In this document: one piece after another, positions 5,509 to 5,859 of the stretch
How positions within the stretch are numbered: the first letter of the stretch is position 1
How the letters are laid out: every line of letters begins with the position of its first letter
DNA from: Comamonadaceae bacterium
GTDB taxonomy: Bacteria; Pseudomonadota; Gammaproteobacteria; Burkholderiales; Burkholderiaceae_C
DNA: 5,859 nucleotides
Direction of reading: 5' to 3'
Assembly (NCBI GenBank): GCA_947458345.1
Contig: CANHBU010000137.1
Location: 1-5,859, forward strand
Notes under the pieces: model-generated
Databases searched by the model: none
Told to the model about the DNA's origin: nothing
The model's input: the letters and a program-made list of their open reading frames with translations, nothing else
Position numbers and translations under genes: made by a program

Positions 5509-5509
5509 T

Positions 5510-5859
5510 ATGAATTCTGATTCGGCTCGCAGTGTTTCATCTGAGGGCGCTCGCCTCGCAGCGGCGCCGCCCGTGGTTTTGCTCGACCGCGACCGCAGCA
5601 TTTTGGCTTTTAACGAGCGAGTGCTGGCGATGGTCACCCGCGAGGACGTGCCCCTGCTAGAGCGGCTGCGTTATCTGTGCATCGTCTCGTCCAACCTCGA
5701 CGAGTTTTTTGAGGTCAGGATGGCGCCGCACATGAGCGCAGCGCGCAGCGGCGGCGCATCTGATCCCGTCTTCGTTGAGCTTGCGGCCGCAGCCCACGAG
5801 CTGGTCGAGCGTCAATACGCGCTCTACAACGACACCCTGACGCGGCAGTTCAAGCACCA
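5510..5859 (+). CDS. ppk1: Polyphosphate kinase PPK1, N-terminal 116 residues (partial)
   Basis: PPK1 reversibly polymerises the gamma-phosphate of ATP into polyphosphate. The frame is open from the ATG at 5510 to the window edge, with the last complete codon ending at 5857. After a variable 24-residue start comes the N-domain signature [16 protein letters not shown] (24-39), then [26 protein letters not shown] (47-72), matching the PPK1 pattern in which an Asn in the first block (here Asn35) contacts ATP. The autophosphorylated His and the rest of the roughly 690-residue protein are beyond the edge. The start is supported by AGGG at 5501-5504, 5 nt upstream, although that motif is part of a repeat unit. 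Relative to the gene upstream, ppk1 follows by 140 nt on the same strand and probably has its own Pho-type promoter. The identity is secure. Confidence 0.95.
   Translation, partial: MNSDSARSVSSEGARLAAAPPVVLLDRDRSILAFNERVLAMVTREDVPLLERLRYLCIVSSNLDEFFEVRMAPHMSAARSGGASDPVFVELAAAAHELVERQYALYNDTLTRQFKH

Noticed and set aside
5419..5637. 72-aa - strand open frame over the ppk1 leader and N-terminus
   Set aside because: It covers the tandem repeats and the clear PPK1 N-terminus; no domain seen.

Overview
The window looks like chromosomal DNA of a GC-rich proteobacterium, most likely a betaproteobacterium of the order Burkholderiales. This rests on the GC-rich codon use and the general look of DusA, PPK1 and the transporters. 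It is an inference, because no rRNA or other marker gene is present.

Left part (1-1781, + strand): the distal end of an arsenate-detoxification operon. It holds the C-terminus of a type-I glyceraldehyde-3-phosphate dehydrogenase, the organoarsenical exporter ArsJ, and an ArsR repressor with a C-terminal cysteine cluster. The genes are packed with 1-nt (TGATG) and 4-nt (ATGA) overlaps. In the known scheme GAPDH converts arsenate plus glyceraldehyde-3-phosphate to the unstable 1-arseno-3-phosphoglycerate, ArsJ exports it, and ArsR controls the operon. The operon promoter and the first genes lie upstream of the window.

Middle (1782-4089): dusA (tRNA-dihydrouridine synthase A, + strand), convergent with a 396-aa major facilitator superfamily transporter on the - strand. 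Only 26 nt separate the two stop codons.

Right part (4090-5859): a probable phosphate-starvation block on the + strand. A divergent intergenic region carries a Pho-box-like array (heptamers every 11 nt), then comes a doubtful 71-aa small ORF containing a strong GC hairpin, then an OlsB-like GNAT N-acyltransferase (ornithine lipid synthesis), then the start of ppk1 (polyphosphate kinase). A second Pho-box-like array, sharing 15 of 18 bases with the first, overlaps the last codons of the olsB-like gene. It leads into three degenerate 46-bp tandem repeats that fill almost the whole olsB-ppk gap and end at the ppk ATG. Ornithine lipid synthesis and polyphosphate metabolism are both classical responses to phosphate supply, so the sites and the gene functions support each other.

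The most noteworthy observations are the paired Pho-box arrays, the undescribed 46-bp repeat array in the ppk1 leader, and the placing of arsenate (phosphate-analogue) detoxification close to phosphate-responsive genes. I found no tRNA, rRNA, CRISPR array, transposase or integrase.
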